Assembly (NCBI GenBank): GCA_016721465.1
Contig: JADKIA010000008.1
Span: forward strand, 248,001-312,000
Direction of reading: 5' to 3'
Origin: Ideonella sp.
GTDB lineage: Bacteria > Pseudomonadota > Gammaproteobacteria > Burkholderiales > Burkholderiaceae_C
Length of the DNA: 64,000 nt
Shown here in pieces: positions 1-8,339 of the stretch. Under the pieces are notes generated by a model. That model had not been told where the DNA came from. It made no database searches and worked only from the letters and a program-made list of their open reading frames with translations. Within the stretch, counting starts at the first letter, position 1. Every line of letters begins with the position of its first letter. The translations under genes and the position numbers were made by a program.

Positions 1-790
1 CCGGGCAGTCGCGGATGGCGGCGTTGAGCAGGCCGGGCAGCTTCAGATCCATGCCGTAGACCTGTCGGCCGTTGAGCTTGTCGCGCGTATCGAGGCGCTT
101 GAGCGGCCGGCCGGCGAGTTTCCAGTCTTTCGGGTCCTTCAGCTTCACGTCGGTGGGTGGCGTGAGCCTGGCGGCGGCGGCGGCCACCTGGCCATAGGTG
201 GTGCGCCTGCCGCTGGCCGCGTGGGTGATCACGCTGTGCGAGGCCTGGCAGTCGGCGGCGGGCACCTTCCATTCGTCGGCGGCGGCCTGCACCAGCATCC
301 GCTTGGCGGCGGCGCCGCCCTTGCGTACATAGTCGTGCGATTCGCGGATGCCGCGGCTGCCGCCCGTGGAGAAGTTGCCCCAGATGCGGTTGCGCGCCAG
401 GTTCTGCCCGGGCGTGGGGTATTCGGTGGTCACCTTGGCCCAGTCGCAATCGAGCTCCTCGGCGACGAGCTGGGCCAGGCCCGTGAGCGTGCCCTGCCCC
501 ATCTCGCTGCGCGCGATGCGCACCACGACGGTGTCGTCGGGCTGGATCAGCACCCAGGCGTTGACCTCGGGATTGGCAGCCTGCGCCTGCGCCGCGGGCA
601 TCAGCCCAGGCAATTGCAGGCCGATCATCAGACCGCCAGCGGTGGTGGTGCCCGAGGTGATGAACCTGCGCCGAGAGATGGCCGCCCCGTCCGAATCAGG
701 CATCGGACGATCTCCCGCGGACGTGCGGGCCGGCTTGGCAGTGGCCCGGCTCGCGGCCTGCGGCCCGGCATCGAAGTCGTTGGAACGCAT
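1..790 (-). CDS. Molybdopterin-binding large subunit of a xanthine dehydrogenase-family hydroxylase (IorB-type), C-terminus off the window
   Basis: The visible 263 codons are the N-terminal part of a two-subunit molybdenum hydroxylase large chain of the isoquinoline 1-oxidoreductase/aldehyde dehydrogenase type. A twin-arginine motif (SRRRFI, residues 39-44) followed by a hydrophobic stretch suggests folded export by Tat, usual for IorB-like subunits. The first molybdopterin-binding domain begins near residue 75 and carries the family pattern R-x-E-M-G-Q-G (residues about 92-98). The gene starts 11 bases after the stop of the iron-sulfur subunit, so the pair is one operon. ATG at 790-788 is used; an in-frame ATG 29 codons later is possible. 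Substrate cannot be told from this fragment; the catalytic glutamate lies beyond the window. Confidence 0.88.
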   Translation of the reverse strand, partial: MRSNDFDAGPQAASRATAKPARTSAGDRPMPDSDGAAISRRRFITSGTTTAGGLMIGLQLPGLMPAAQAQAANPEVNAWVLIQPDDTVVVRIARSEMGQGTLTGLAQLVAEELDCDWAKVTTEYPTPGQNLARNRIWGNFSTGGSRGIRESHDYVRKGGAAAKRMLVQAAADEWKVPAADCQASHSVITHAASGRRTTYGQVAAAAARLTPPTDVKLKDPKDWKLAGRPLKRLDTRDKLNGRQVYGMDLKLPGLLNAAIRDCP

Positions 791-801
791 GCGTTGCTCC
801 C

Positions 802-1254
802 TCAGCCCTTGGCCGCGATGTGGATGGCCGCGCGGACTCGGTTGTAGGTGCCGCAGCGGCAGATGTTGGTCACCTGCTCGTCGATGTCGGCGTCCGTGGG
901 TTTGGGCTTGTTCTTCAACAGTGCCGCGGCGGTCATCAGCATGCCGCTCTGGCAGAAGCCGCACTGCGGCACGTCGATCTGCGCCCAGGCCTTCTGCAGC
1001 GGGTGCGAGGCGCCATCGGCAGACAGGCCCTCGATGGTGGTGATCTTGTCACCGGGTTCGATGGAGGACACCGGTCGCACACAGCTGCGCACCGGTTCGC
1101 CGTTGAGGTGCACGGTGCAGGAACCGCATTGCGCGATGCCGCAGCCGTACTTGGTGCCGGTCAGGCCGAGCTGCTCGCGCAGCACCCACAACAGGGGTGT
1201 GTCGGCCTCGGCGTCGTGCGTGCGCGCACTGCCATTGACGTTGAGCGTGGGCAT
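802..1254 (-). CDS. [2Fe-2S] small subunit of the molybdenum hydroxylase (IorA-type)
   Basis: 150 aa, the usual length for the small electron-transfer subunit of two-component molybdenum hydroxylases. It has the plant-ferredoxin cluster ligands CGIAQCGSC plus a fourth cysteine (residues 38, 43, 46, 58) and the second, helical cluster motif CGFCQSG...CRCGTY in the C-terminal half. It would pass electrons from the molybdenum site of the downstream subunit to a cytochrome or other acceptor. The start at MPTLNVNG is preferred because the family begins just before this beta strand and a GGAGA lies upstream; an ATG 12 codons earlier is possible. The two genes overlap no other frame and are 11 bases apart. 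Confidence 0.93.
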   Translation of the reverse strand: MPTLNVNGSARTHDAEADTPLLWVLREQLGLTGTKYGCGIAQCGSCTVHLNGEPVRSCVRPVSSIEPGDKITTIEGLSADGASHPLQKAWAQIDVPQCGFCQSGMLMTAAALLKNKPKPTDADIDEQVTNICRCGTYNRVRAAIHIAAKG

Positions 1255-1365
1255 GGATGAAGGTCTCCGTTGGGCATCGGGGGCGATCATGCGCCGGGCC
1301 TCGACGCGGGCGCATCGGTGTTCACCAGCAGCCCGACGGCCGACGTGGCGATCGGCGTCGGGCCA

Positions 1366-2031
1366 TCAGTGCGCCAGCACCCGGAGCAACCACTGGTTGA
1401 GCGCGGCGATCTCTTCCATGCACACGGCGTGGCCCATGGGGTAGTCGTGCCACTCGGCCTGGTAGCCCAGCGCTTGCAGCGCGTCGCGACTGGCGATGCC
1501 ACGCGCCGGGCGCACCATGTCGTCCTGGTTGCCATGCGCCAGGAACAGCGGCACATCGGCGTTGACAGGATGGCGCTCGCTGGCCGTTGTGCCGGCCAGT
1601 GGCAGGTAGCCCGACAGCCCGGCCAGCCCCGCCAGCCGGTGCGGGCAGCGCAGGCCCGCGAGCAATGTCACCGCACAGCCTTGCGAGAAGCCGGCAAGCA
1701 CCACCCGTCGTGCCGGCACGCCGCGAGCCCGCTCGCGGTCGATCAGGGCGTGCACCGCGCGCGCCGACTGGCGCAGACCGGCTTCGTCCTCTCCACCGGC
1801 GCCGTTCATGCCCAGGATGTCGTACCAGGCGCGCATCGGTTGGCCGTTGTTCAGCGTCACCGGGCGCACCGGCGCGCGCGGCAGCACGCAGCGCACGGGC
1901 CCGATGGCGCTCAGGTCGAGCTCGTCGCACAGCGGCAGGAAGTCGGTGCCGTCGGCGCCGAGTCCGTGCAGGATGATCAACGAGGCCACCGGTTCGGCGG
2001 CGGGGCAGAGTTCAATCGTTTCGAGCGACAT
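1366..2031 (-). CDS. Phospholipase/carboxylesterase-family alpha/beta hydrolase
   Basis: About 221 aa, matching the small carboxylesterase (EstB/YpfH-like) family. The oxyanion region LHGLGADG lies near the N-terminus, the nucleophile elbow is GFSQGC, the acid is in HGNQDDMV and the histidine in PMGHAV, in the expected order. It probably hydrolyses short-chain esters or lysophospholipids in the cytoplasm; there is no signal peptide. The start at MSLETIEL is chosen because upstream in-frame residues do not look like the family; ATGs 2 and 15 codons earlier exist. It stands alone, divergent from the Tim44-like gene. Confidence 0.88.
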   Translation of the reverse strand: MSLETIELCPAAEPVASLIILHGLGADGTDFLPLCDELDLSAIGPVRCVLPRAPVRPVTLNNGQPMRAWYDILGMNGAGGEDEAGLRQSARAVHALIDRERARGVPARRVVLAGFSQGCAVTLLAGLRCPHRLAGLAGLSGYLPLAGTTASERHPVNADVPLFLAHGNQDDMVRPARGIASRDALQALGYQAEWHDYPMGHAVCMEEIAALNQWLLRVLAH

Positions 2032-2163
2032 GGGCATTGAAGTGCATGGGATGATCGCGGCATCGTACGTCCGCACCGCTTGGTTGCGTCACGACGTGCC
2101 AAGGGAACCAAAGTGAACACCCAAGGTCCCATGGCGACGCCAGCGCCGCTGGCTTCTTGTTGG

Positions 2164-3123
2164 ATGGAGACTCGATTGAAGACTTTGCTGGTTGCAGTTT
2201 CGGTGGCCTTCGCGGGCCTGTCATTGGGCATGGTGCCAATGGATGTCGAGGCCAAGCGGCTCGGCGGCGGCAAGCCCGCCGGCATGCAGCGCCAGGCGCC
2301 GGCCAAGTCGGCTGACGCCACCCCGGGCACGCCCGCCACACCGGCCGCCACGCCCGGGGCCAATGCGGCGGCTCCGGCGGCCGCACCCGCGGCCGCGCCC
2401 AAGCGCAACTGGATGGGCCCGTTGGCGGGCTTGGCCGCTGGTCTGGGCATCGCCGCACTGTTCAGCCATTTCGGCATGGGCGCCGGCCTGGGCAATTTCG
2501 TGATGATCGCCTTGCTGGCCGTGGTGGCGTTCGTGGCCATCCGCTGGTTGATGGGTCGCCTGGCGGGTGGCGCTCGCAGCAATGGCGGACCACAGCTGGC
2601 GGGTGCCGGCGCGGGCGCCGGGTCGGGCAACGCGAGCCCGTTCGGCAACCTGGACCGCCAGGAGCCCACGATGCGGCGCGAGGCCATCGCACCGGCCCCT
2701 GCGGCGGTCGGTGCGGCCGCGGCCGCGCCGCTCGCAGCCGTGGTGTCCCTGCCTGGCGGCATGGCCGCTTCCGAGTTCGAGCGCATCGCCAAGCAGGTGT
2801 TCATCCGCCTTCAGGCTGCCAACGACGCTGGCAATGCCGAGGACCTGCGCCGTTTCACCACGCCCGAGCTGTTTGCTTCGCTCAAGGCCGACCTGCTCGA
2901 GCGCGGCAGCGCCACGCAGAAGACCGACGTGGTGCAACTCGACGCCAAGCTGGTGGAAACCGCTGAAGAGAACGGCCAGCACATCGCCACCGTGCGCTTC
3001 CAGGGTCTGATCCGTGAAGCCGCCGATGCGGGTGCCGAACCCTTCGACGAGCTGTGGCATCTGGTGCGCCCGGTGGGTGGCAGCGGCGATTGGGCCATTG
3101 CCGGCATCGCGCCGACCAACTGA
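2164..3123 (+). CDS. Exported Tim44-like domain protein
   Basis: About 319 aa. An N-terminal hydrophobic signal segment is followed by a basic, glycine-rich stretch (KRLGGGKP), an Ala/Pro-rich linker, one or two membrane segments (FVMIALLAVVAFVAIRWL) and a C-terminal Tim44-like domain beginning near FERIAKQVF. This architecture is common and conserved in Betaproteobacteria; the molecular role is not established, though the domain resembles the membrane-binding part of mitochondrial Tim44. ATG 2164 is given, but a TTG four codons later (2176) has a better placed GGAGA and would give the typical MKTLLV start. A GC-rich hairpin terminator follows the stop. Confidence 0.85.
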   Translation: METRLKTLLVAVSVAFAGLSLGMVPMDVEAKRLGGGKPAGMQRQAPAKSADATPGTPATPAATPGANAAAPAAAPAAAPKRNWMGPLAGLAAGLGIAALFSHFGMGAGLGNFVMIALLAVVAFVAIRWLMGRLAGGARSNGGPQLAGAGAGAGSGNASPFGNLDRQEPTMRREAIAPAPAAVGAAAAAPLAAVVSLPGGMAASEFERIAKQVFIRLQAANDAGNAEDLRRFTTPELFASLKADLLERGSATQKTDVVQLDAKLVETAEENGQHIATVRFQGLIREAADAGAEPFDELWHLVRPVGGSGDWAIAGIAPTN

Positions 3124-3143
3124 TTCGCCGCGCGGCGGTCCTT

Positions 3144-3168
3144 GCGGCGGCCTGCGGGCCGCCGCTTT
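3144..3168 (+). terminator. Intrinsic terminator after the Tim44-like gene
   Basis: Perfect 9 bp stem GCGGCGGCC / GGCCGCCGC with a TGCG loop, followed by only three T. It lies 20 bases after the stop codon and before the TPR gene. The short T run makes efficiency uncertain. Confidence 0.5.
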
Positions 3169-3266
3169 CACGTCCGGCGTGTGCATCACGAGCACCACGC
3201 GGCGCACCACCTGGTGTCTGCCACCCTACACTTGCGCGCTATCGCGCAACCAAACCTTTCAACGCC

Positions 3267-4547
3267 GTGAACCAACGCCCCACTCACCGTGCCGCCTTGC
3301 GGACTCCCATGGCCCTGATGCTGCTGGTGCTGGCCGGTGCCGTCAGCCAGGCGCAGACCACAGCGCCGGCTGCGGCGGCCAGTGCCCCGGCCGGCCCCAC
3401 GGTGCGTGCCGAGATTGCCGCGCCACTGCAGGCCGCACGTGAGCTGATCACCAACAAGAAGGGCAAGGAGGCCTTGCCGAAGCTGGTCGAGGCCGAGGCC
3501 ATGCCCGGCGTGACCAACTACGAAAACTACGTGATCGCGCGGCTGCGTGCCGTGGCGGCCGTGGACGCCGGGGACTACCCGTTGGCGCTGGCCGCCTTCG
3601 AGCGCTCGCTGGCGTCCGAGTTCTTGCCAGCAGCCGACCGGACGGCCCTGCTCGACGGTGCGTCGCGGCTGGCGATCGAGCTCAAGGAGTACCCGCGAGC
3701 CATTGGCCTGCTCACACGCTACAAGGACGCAGGCGGCACCGATCCGGCGCTGCGCCGCATCCTGCCGCAGGTGCTGGCCGAGACCGGCGATCACGCGGGC
3801 GCGGTGCGCGAGTCGCAGCTGCTCGTGGCGGCCGACGATGCGGCCGGACGCGGGTCGGCCGAAAACCTGTTGCGCAACCTGGGCTTCAGCCAGAACAAGC
3901 TGGGCGACACGGCGGGCTACGTGGCCACGATCGAGCGCCTGGCCCAGCAGCACCCCAAGCCCGACTACTTTGCCGACCTGATCGGCCGTGTGGAGCGCAA
4001 GCCGGGCTTCAACAGCGAGCGTCTGCGCCTGGATGTCTACCGCTTGCAGCGCGCCGTGGGCATCGAGCTCGAGGGCGCCGAGCTGGCCGACATGGCCTCG
4101 CGCGCCTTGCAGGCCGGCTTGCCGGGCGAGGCCCAGGCGCTGGCCGACGAAGGCTTTGCCGCCGGCGTGCTGGGCAAGGGCAAGGACGCCACACTGCACC
4201 AGCAGCTGCGCCAGCAGATCCAGAAGGCGGCGAGCCAGGATGCGAAGTCGCTGGCCGACAGCGAGAAGTCGGCACAGGCTGGCAAGGATGGCAACGCCTT
4301 GGTCAATCTGGGCTTCGCGCTGTCTGGCATGGGCCAGCACGACAAGGCGCTCGCACTCACGACCGATGGCATCGCCAGGGGTGGCCTGCGCCGGCCCGAT
4401 GAAGCCCAGCTGCACCTGGCCCTGGCGCAATGGCGTGCCGGCCGCAAGGACGAGGCCTTGCGCAGCTTTGCGGCCGTGAAGGGCAGCGACGGTGCCCCGG
4501 ACCTGGCGCGCGTGTGGACGCTCTTCATCGCCGGCGCCAAGCGCTGA
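3267..4547 (+). CDS. Exported TPR-repeat protein
   Basis: About 426 aa. With the GTG start at 3267 it has a basic N-region and a hydrophobic segment (MALMLLVLAGAVSQAQ) ending in an Ala-x-Ala-like cleavage region, so it is probably periplasmic. ATG 3309 inside the signal would shorten it. The rest is alpha-helical with degenerate tetratricopeptide repeats, for example around YPLALAAFERSL, HDKALALTTDGIARG and AQWRAGRKDEALRSF. It resembles the solenoid part of outer-membrane or polysaccharide-associated TPR proteins, but no catalytic domain is present and I cannot name a partner. The next gene starts 31 bases downstream on the same strand. Confidence 0.8.
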   Translation: MNQRPTHRAALRTPMALMLLVLAGAVSQAQTTAPAAAASAPAGPTVRAEIAAPLQAARELITNKKGKEALPKLVEAEAMPGVTNYENYVIARLRAVAAVDAGDYPLALAAFERSLASEFLPAADRTALLDGASRLAIELKEYPRAIGLLTRYKDAGGTDPALRRILPQVLAETGDHAGAVRESQLLVAADDAAGRGSAENLLRNLGFSQNKLGDTAGYVATIERLAQQHPKPDYFADLIGRVERKPGFNSERLRLDVYRLQRAVGIELEGAELADMASRALQAGLPGEAQALADEGFAAGVLGKGKDATLHQQLRQQIQKAASQDAKSLADSEKSAQAGKDGNALVNLGFALSGMGQHDKALALTTDGIARGGLRRPDEAQLHLALAQWRAGRKDEALRSFAAVKGSDGAPDLARVWTLFIAGAKR

Positions 4548-4578
4548 ACCCAAGCTTTCAACTGAGCGGAGTGCTGCG

Positions 4579-5163
4579 ATGACCTGGTTGATCCTGGGCC
4601 TGGTGATGTTCCTGGGCATGCACTCGGTGCGCGTCGTGGCCGAGGGTGCGCGCCAGCGCTTCATCGAGCAGCGCGGCGCCGGTGCCTGGAAGGGCCTGTA
4701 CACGCTGGTGTCGCTGCTGGGCTTTGCGCTCATCGTCACAGGCTTCGCGCAGGCGCGCCTGCAGCCCGTGGTGCTGTGGGCCACGCCGGGCTGGACACGC
4801 CATGTGGCGGCACTGCTGGTGCTGGTGGCCTTCGTGCTGCTGGTGGCCGCGTATGTACCGCGCAATGGCATCAAGGCCCGTTTGCACCACCCGATGGTGC
4901 TGAGCGTGAAGGTGTGGGCGTTGGCGCACCTGCTGGCCAACAACACGCTGGCCGATGTGCTGTTGTTCGGCAGCTTCCTGGTCTGGTCGGTCCTGTCCTT
5001 CCGGGCCGCGCGCGGGCGCGATCGAGCCAACCAGACGGTCTATCCCGCCGGCACCCTTGCGGGCACGGCGATCACGGTGGTGGTGGGCGTCGTGGCCTAT
5101 GCGGCAATGGCCTTCTGGGCGCACGCGGCCTGGCTGGGCGTGCGGCCGTTCGGCGGCGCCTGA
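4579..5163 (+). CDS. NnrU-family integral membrane protein
   Basis: 194 aa with about five to six transmembrane helices and the family hallmarks: an early GMHSVR, a PRNGIKARLHHPM loop, and HLLANN followed by a helix with LVWSVLSFRAARGRDR. NnrU proteins are related to NO-reductase-associated membrane proteins and to isoprenoid-linked membrane methyltransferase-like families; the biochemical activity is unknown. ATG 4579 follows a plausible GGAG. The stop codon touches a 105 bp inverted-repeat element. Confidence 0.88.
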   Translation: MTWLILGLVMFLGMHSVRVVAEGARQRFIEQRGAGAWKGLYTLVSLLGFALIVTGFAQARLQPVVLWATPGWTRHVAALLVLVAFVLLVAAYVPRNGIKARLHHPMVLSVKVWALAHLLANNTLADVLLFGSFLVWSVLSFRAARGRDRANQTVYPAGTLAGTAITVVVGVVAYAAMAFWAHAAWLGVRPFGGA

Positions 5164-5267
5164 TACCGACTTGCATTCAACGCGCTAACTTCGTTGCTTC
5201 GCCTTGCCGTGCCACAGCACTGTCTGCGGCTCCGCGCCTATTTATCGCATTGACTGCAAATCGGTAT
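5163..5267. repeat. 105 bp inverted-repeat element (MITE-like)
   Basis: The ends are 18 bp inverted repeats with two mismatches: ATACCGACTTGCATTCAA (5163-5180) and the reverse complement of 5250-5267. The interior is unlike its coding neighbours, with runs such as CTATTTATCG, and has no ORF. It fills the gap between nnrU and the convergent yedK, beginning in the nnrU stop codon. A non-autonomous mobile element or large hairpin fits; no second copy is visible in the window and no target duplication is obvious. Confidence 0.6.
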
Positions 5268-5284
5268 GAGCCACCGCGCGCCGC

Positions 5285-5998
5285 TCAGCTTGCGGCGCCT
5301 GGCAGCAGGATCGGCGCAGTCAACTGCTCGCCCTCGGCGCTGGAGCGCCCCACGGCCCGGTCGACCGGCCAGGCTTGCATGGCGCCATCCGGCAGGCCTT
5401 GCATCAGTGCGGGCAGCGCGGCGGGGTCCTGCTGGTCACGGGCCAGCCAGGCGGCCCACCGTTCGGGCGGCACCATCACCGGCATGCGGTCGTGGATGCT
5501 GGCCATCAGGGCGTTGGGCGCCGTGGTGACCACGCAGCAGGTGAGCAGCCAGGGCGTGTCTTCGGGCGAGCCAGGTGCACGCCAGGCCTCGAACAGGCCG
5601 GCCATCGCGAAGAACGGGGCCGCGCTCGGGCTGATGAACCAGGGCTGCTTGTACGGCTTGGCAGAGGCGGGTGTGACGACTTGCCACTCATAGAACCCGC
5701 TGGCCGGCAACAGGCAGCGGCGGCGGCGCACGGCTTGGCGAAACGAGGGCTTCTCGGCCATGCCCTCGCTGCGCGCGTTGTTCAGCTTGGCGGCCATGGA
5801 TTGGTCCTTGGCCCAATGCGGCACCAGGCCCCAGCGCATCAGCTCGGCCACGCGCTCGCCGTGCTTGGTCTCATAGACCACGGGCACCATCGATTGCGGC
5901 GCGATGTTCCAGCGCCGATCGAAGGGCTGGATGCGCGTGAGACTGAAGCCCGAGACCAGCGTCTCGGGGTCGTAGGCCACCACATAGCGTCCGCACAT
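5285..5998 (-). CDS. yedK: Abasic-site processing protein, SRAP/HMCES family (YedK)
   Basis: 237 aa. The start is fixed by chemistry: MCGRY places the catalytic cysteine at position 2, which becomes the N-terminus and crosslinks to abasic sites in single-stranded DNA through a thiazolidine. The conserved LNNARSE (Asn), GFYEWQ (Glu) and HDRMPV (His) motifs of the active site are present in order. It protects abasic sites in ssDNA and stands with SOS and translesion genes in many genomes; here it is alone, convergent with nnrU across the inverted-repeat element. Upstream frame continues for 45 codons but adds nothing family-like. Confidence 0.95.
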   Translation of the reverse strand: MCGRYVVAYDPETLVSGFSLTRIQPFDRRWNIAPQSMVPVVYETKHGERVAELMRWGLVPHWAKDQSMAAKLNNARSEGMAEKPSFRQAVRRRRCLLPASGFYEWQVVTPASAKPYKQPWFISPSAAPFFAMAGLFEAWRAPGSPEDTPWLLTCCVVTTAPNALMASIHDRMPVMVPPERWAAWLARDQQDPAALPALMQGLPDGAMQAWPVDRAVGRSSAEGEQLTAPILLPGAAS

Positions 5999-6150
5999 GG
6001 GGGGATCGTCGCACAGGTGGCGGTGGAGTCCCCCCTTGGTGGGAACCCCCCTCGTTCCCCAGCGCGGGCGATGGTGCGCGCAGCGTCGGATGCCGAAGAT
6101 GACGGCCATCGAGACCCACCTCGGGCTCGCCACGACGGGGAGAAGCAGCG

Positions 6151-6417
6151 ATGGGAACCTGGCTCAGACTTTGGCCGAGCGCCAGACACGAAACACCCAG
6201 CGTGGCAGCCTGCCGCGCGCGCCGCCTGCGCGACTGGGCAGACGAATCCGCGGCGAAGGACGGCAGCGAAGATTCGACACCGCCTTGCGGCTGGTTCGAG
6301 TCGAGCTTCGAATTGCAGCGCGGTCTGGCGGTGAGGGAGTTGCAGGGCACCGTGCGGCGGCGGCCGGTGGCCACGGTGGCCGGGCAGGCCGCTGCGCCCG
6401 CGTGGGGCCTCACTTGA
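6151..6417 (+). CDS. Small uncharacterised protein with a CGWFESSFEL motif
   Basis: 88 codons in the otherwise empty 411 bp between yedK and the DUF3299 gene (5999-6409); 5999-6150 holds no other gene I can see. A strong ribosome site GGGGAGAAG lies about six bases before the ATG. Third-codon positions are mostly G or C, as in real genes here. The middle reads as folded protein (HETPSVAACRARRLRDWAD, then CGWFESSFEL), and the tail is low complexity. It overlaps the end of the convergent DUF3299 gene by 8 bases. I believe similar short CGWF(D/E)SS proteins occur in related genomes, but this is from memory. No function is assignable. Confidence 0.5.
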   Translation: MGTWLRLWPSARHETPSVAACRARRLRDWADESAAKDGSEDSTPPCGWFESSFELQRGLAVRELQGTVRRRPVATVAGQAAAPAWGLT

Positions 6418-7009
6418 CGGGCGTGGTGTAGCGATCGACCACCGCGGCCTCCAGCCGGTAGGCGCTGGTGCCCATGGGCGAGGGGTTGCGGGCGGCGCGC
6501 AGCGTACCGCGCACCCACACCGTGTCCATGGACCGGTAGCCTTGCAGCGCCTTGCCCGGCACCACCAACACGATCTGGTTGGCCGGCGGCGGCGGGGTGT
6601 GGATGCAGGCGCCGAAGTAGGGCACCAGCAGGAACTCGGTGATGCCGGCCTTGCTCTCGTCCAGCGGTACCAGGTAGCCGGGCAGCTTGATCGCCGCGCC
6701 GTCCAGTGCGGCCACCGTGGGCGCGTTGTCCCAGGCGTCACGCAGCTTGTTGTACATGTCCTGCGCCTTGGGATCACCATCACCCAGGATGGCGAGGTTG
6801 CCGGCGTTGGCGGGCAACCCTTTCATCGGGTCCCAGCCCTTGGGGACGAGGTCGTCCCACTTGATTTCCACCGGCTCGCCGGTCTTGGCGGGCGGCTTGA
6901 CCGCCTGGGCGAGCGCCGGGCCGAGCATCGACCAGCTGGCCAGCGTGGCGCCGGCCTGCATCAGCCACTGGCGGCGAGCCACTTCATCGGGACGCGGGAG
7001 CGAGTTCAT
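6410..7009 (-). CDS. Exported DUF3299 domain protein
   Basis: 199 aa with an N-terminal signal-like helix (LMQAGATLASWSMLGPALAQA) and the DUF3299 core: VEIKWDDLVPKGW, then GYLVPLD, EFLLVPYFGACIHTPPPPANQIV, a pattern with Cys and His likely to bind metal. It begins 4 bases after the stop of the FtsX-type permease and is the last gene of the ABC operon, so it is likely the periplasmic partner of that transporter. Homologous gene sets in gamma-proteobacteria are controlled by zinc, but no Zur box is recognised here. Confidence 0.85.
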   Translation of the reverse strand: MNSLPRPDEVARRQWLMQAGATLASWSMLGPALAQAVKPPAKTGEPVEIKWDDLVPKGWDPMKGLPANAGNLAILGDGDPKAQDMYNKLRDAWDNAPTVAALDGAAIKLPGYLVPLDESKAGITEFLLVPYFGACIHTPPPPANQIVLVVPGKALQGYRSMDTVWVRGTLRAARNPSPMGTSAYRLEAAVVDRYTTPVK

Positions 7010-7013
7010 GGCT

Positions 7014-8339
7014 TCAGATCCTCGGGGACAGGCCGTCGTTCAGCGACAGGCGATAGGCGCGCCAACCCGGCAACAGGCTGGCCAACCAGCCGGCGCCCAG
7101 CAGGGCGCCGACGAGCTGCCATTCTGCGGCCGATGGCGCGGCCAGCCCCAGGCCGATGCCAAAGCGCGCCTGCACCCAGCCGGCACCCAGCGCCAGCGCC
7201 AAGGCGCCCAGCAGCAGGCCGAATGCCACGCCGACGGCGGTGACCAGCGCACCTTCCAGCGCCAGCAGCAGCAGCACCTGGCGTGGACCGGCCCCCACGG
7301 CGCGCAGGATGGCCAGCTCGCGCCGTCGCTCGTTCAGGCCGGCCAGGATCACCGCCACCAGGCCGGCCAGGCTCACCACCGACACCAGCGCGCTCATGGC
7401 CAGCAGGCCGCGCTCGCCCACGCCGACCACGTCCCACAGCTCGTCCAGCGCCACGCCGGGCAGGATGGCCAGCAACGGCTCGTCGCGGAAGGCCGCCACC
7501 TCGCGCTGCACGCTGAACACCGCCGCGCGGTTCTTCAGGCCCAGCAACACGGCGGTGAGGGTCTTGGGCGTGAGGTCGTGGTCGTGCTCGGCCTCCTCGG
7601 CCGTGACCTTGCGGCCGGGCAGGTGGGCGCCGGCCTGCCAATCGAGGTGCACCGCCTCCATCGCGTTCAGGCCGATGTGCACGGTGCGGTCCACCGGCGT
7701 GCCGGTGGGTGCCAGGATGCCGACCACCTTGAAGGGCTTGTCGTCGTGGTCGTTGTCATGGAAGGCACCGTCGCCATGGCTGAGCACGATGGCGTCGCCC
7801 AGGTGATAGCCCAATCGATGAGCGACCTCGGCGCCGAGCACGGCCTCGAACACGCCCTCGAAGGGCTTGCCTTGCGCGAGCTTCAGCCGCTCGCGGTCAC
7901 CGTGGCGAAAACGCTCGAAGTAGTCGAGCGTGGTGCCCATCACCGCGAAGCCGCGGTGGCTGTCGCCCAGCGAGATCGGCACCATCCAGGCCACGGCGCG
8001 GTGTTGGGCCAGGGCCTGCGCACTGGTCCAGCGGATGTTGTTGGTGGCGTTGCCGATGTGGAACACCGAGTACAGCAGCAGCTGCACGGGCCCGGTGCGT
8101 GCACCCACGATCAGGTCGGTGCCCGAAACGGCCTGCGAGAAGTTCTCGCGCACGTCGTGGCGCAGGCGCTCGATGCCCAGCAACAGCAGCGTGGACAGCG
8201 CGATCGAGGCGCTGACCAGCGCCAGCACGAAGCGCCGGTTCCAGGCGCTGCGCATGGCCAGGGTGAGCAGCGCGGTCACTGGGGTACCGTCGTGCTGCGC
8301 ACTTCGGAATTCGCCCTTGGGGCGGCCCGGCGCGCTCAT
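7014..8339 (-). CDS. FtsX/MacB-type ABC transporter permease
   Basis: 441 aa. One transmembrane helix near residues 28-48 (FVLALVSASIALSTLLLLGI) precedes a large periplasmic domain of about 240 residues, followed by three helices at the C-terminus, the standard FtsX/MacB layout. The periplasmic domain has two unusually His/Asp-rich loops (HGDGAFHDNDHDD and EEAEHDHD), suggesting metal contact. The ATG overlaps the stop of the ATPase gene (ATGA), so the two are translationally coupled. Likely exports or remodels a lipoprotein or metal-linked cargo rather than importing a solute; the substrate is unknown. Confidence 0.9.
   Translation of the reverse strand: MSAPGRPKGEFRSAQHDGTPVTALLTLAMRSAWNRRFVLALVSASIALSTLLLLGIERLRHDVRENFSQAVSGTDLIVGARTGPVQLLLYSVFHIGNATNNIRWTSAQALAQHRAVAWMVPISLGDSHRGFAVMGTTLDYFERFRHGDRERLKLAQGKPFEGVFEAVLGAEVAHRLGYHLGDAIVLSHGDGAFHDNDHDDKPFKVVGILAPTGTPVDRTVHIGLNAMEAVHLDWQAGAHLPGRKVTAEEAEHDHDLTPKTLTAVLLGLKNRAAVFSVQREVAAFRDEPLLAILPGVALDELWDVVGVGERGLLAMSALVSVVSLAGLVAVILAGLNERRRELAILRAVGAGPRQVLLLLALEGALVTAVGVAFGLLLGALALALGAGWVQARFGIGLGLAAPSAAEWQLVGALLGAGWLASLLPGWRAYRLSLNDGLSPRI

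Noticed and set aside
3186..5030. Very long open frame on the minus strand opposite the TPR and NnrU genes
   Set aside because: It is a mirror of high-GC coding sequence. Its translation is rich in Gln, His and Arg without domains, while the plus strand gives good TPR and NnrU proteins.
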